From the NCBI GenBank assembly GCA_031362405.1, contig JANLSO010000132.1, positions 1-6,516 of the forward strand: DNA of 6,516 nucleotides, given 5' to 3'. The notes under the pieces are model-generated. The model worked only from the letters and a program-made list of their open reading frames with translations, ran no database searches and was not told where the DNA came from. This DNA is from JANLSO01 sp031362405 (GTDB lineage: Bacteria > Actinomycetota > Thermoleophilia > Miltoncostaeales > Miltoncostaeaceae). Positions 6,333 through 6,516 of the stretch are shown in pieces. Each line of letters opens with the position of its first letter. Position 1 is the stretch's first letter. The translations under genes and the position numbers were made by a program.

Positions 6333-6516
6333 TCGGGCGACAGGAGCGCGCGCAGGTTAGCGCCGAGAACTCCGGCGACCTCGTCGTCACTCCATTCGGC
6401 GATCCGCGCGACGCGATCAACGAGATCCAAGGCTGTCGCGTACTCGCCGTACGGCCGGTCCGATCCGAAGACCAGCCGAGCGGGTGGCAGGTCGACCAGA
6501 TCGGGTAGCACCGCCA
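6329..6516 (-). CDS. Amidohydrolase-like enzyme, C-terminal end only
   Basis: Only the last 61 residues are inside the window; the frame is open to the edge and stops at TGA 6331-6329. The sequence PARLVFGSDRPYGEYATALD followed by a helical stretch and GVLGANLRALL matches the end of metal-dependent TIM-barrel hydrolases of the amidohydrolase-2 type, where the Asp of GSD is the conserved late active-site aspartate and the N-[AL]-x-x-L-L helix closes the barrel. A GTG at 6511 is an internal valine, not a start. The substrate cannot be told from this fragment. It is the first visible gene of the overlapping minus-strand operon. Confidence 0.75.
   Translation of the reverse strand, partial: AVLPDLVDLPPARLVFGSDRPYGEYATALDLVDRVARIAEWSDDEVAGVLGANLRALLSPE

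Noticed and set aside
6049..6420. 124-residue N-terminal extension of the SirB1-like frame
   Set aside because: The extension is Arg/Pro/Gly-rich shadow sequence over two other genes, makes the protein too long for its family, and the internal ATG 6048 has a ribosome binding site and an ATGA overlap.

Overview
The window is high-GC DNA with dense, overlapping genes and strong codon bias, so nearly every real gene has long shadow frames. It looks like a high-GC Gram-positive (Actinomycetota) chromosome. The signature repeats of the surface-type protein (a core like FQRSADGGATWTT, then DTTSPY, then DxAGN, then VDNTAPT) resemble long Ig-like repeat proteins I associate with Thermoleophilia-type soil actinobacteria. 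That assignment rests on motif memory, not on a search. No tRNA, rRNA, CRISPR array, insertion sequence, phage gene or integrase is visible.

Layout. Bases 1-3060 (+) hold the 3' part of one very large gene whose start lies left of the window. It encodes a mosaic protein: one partial and five complete Ig-like repeats of 95-99 residues, a Pro/Ala linker, a further Ig-like module, a beta-rich middle region, and a strongly basic C-terminal region that is itself a twofold duplication. Facing it on the minus strand (3109-4782) is a soluble GAF-GGDEF-HD-GYP protein with apparently intact sites for both making and breaking cyclic di-GMP. The 48-base gap between the two convergent genes holds a strong GC-rich hairpin, probably a shared terminator.

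Upstream of it on the minus strand is a tight run of four genes, in transcription order: the C-terminal end of an amidohydrolase-like enzyme (6516-6329, start outside the window), a 95-residue alanine-rich unknown protein (6332-6045), a SirB1-type transglutaminase-like/TPR protein (6048-5251) and an NTF2/SnoaL-like small protein (5254-4835). Each neighbouring pair shares four bases (ATGA, ATGA, TTGA), so this is almost certainly one transcript with coupled translation. The GAF-GGDEF-HD-GYP gene follows after 52 bases and may be its last member or may have its own promoter.

How the genes relate. The four overlapping genes look like a small metabolic or housekeeping operon of unknown substrate. 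The cyclic di-GMP protein is a plausible sensor and signal regulator, and the Ig-repeat protein a plausible extracellular or adhesive product. A regulatory link between these two is only suggested by proximity. I found no clearly new multi-gene system. The features most worth a second look are the duplicated lysine-rich C-terminus of the Ig-repeat protein, the dual-activity cyclic di-GMP enzyme, the SirB1-like protein without a recognisable nucleophilic cysteine, and the unknown protein embedded in the operon.
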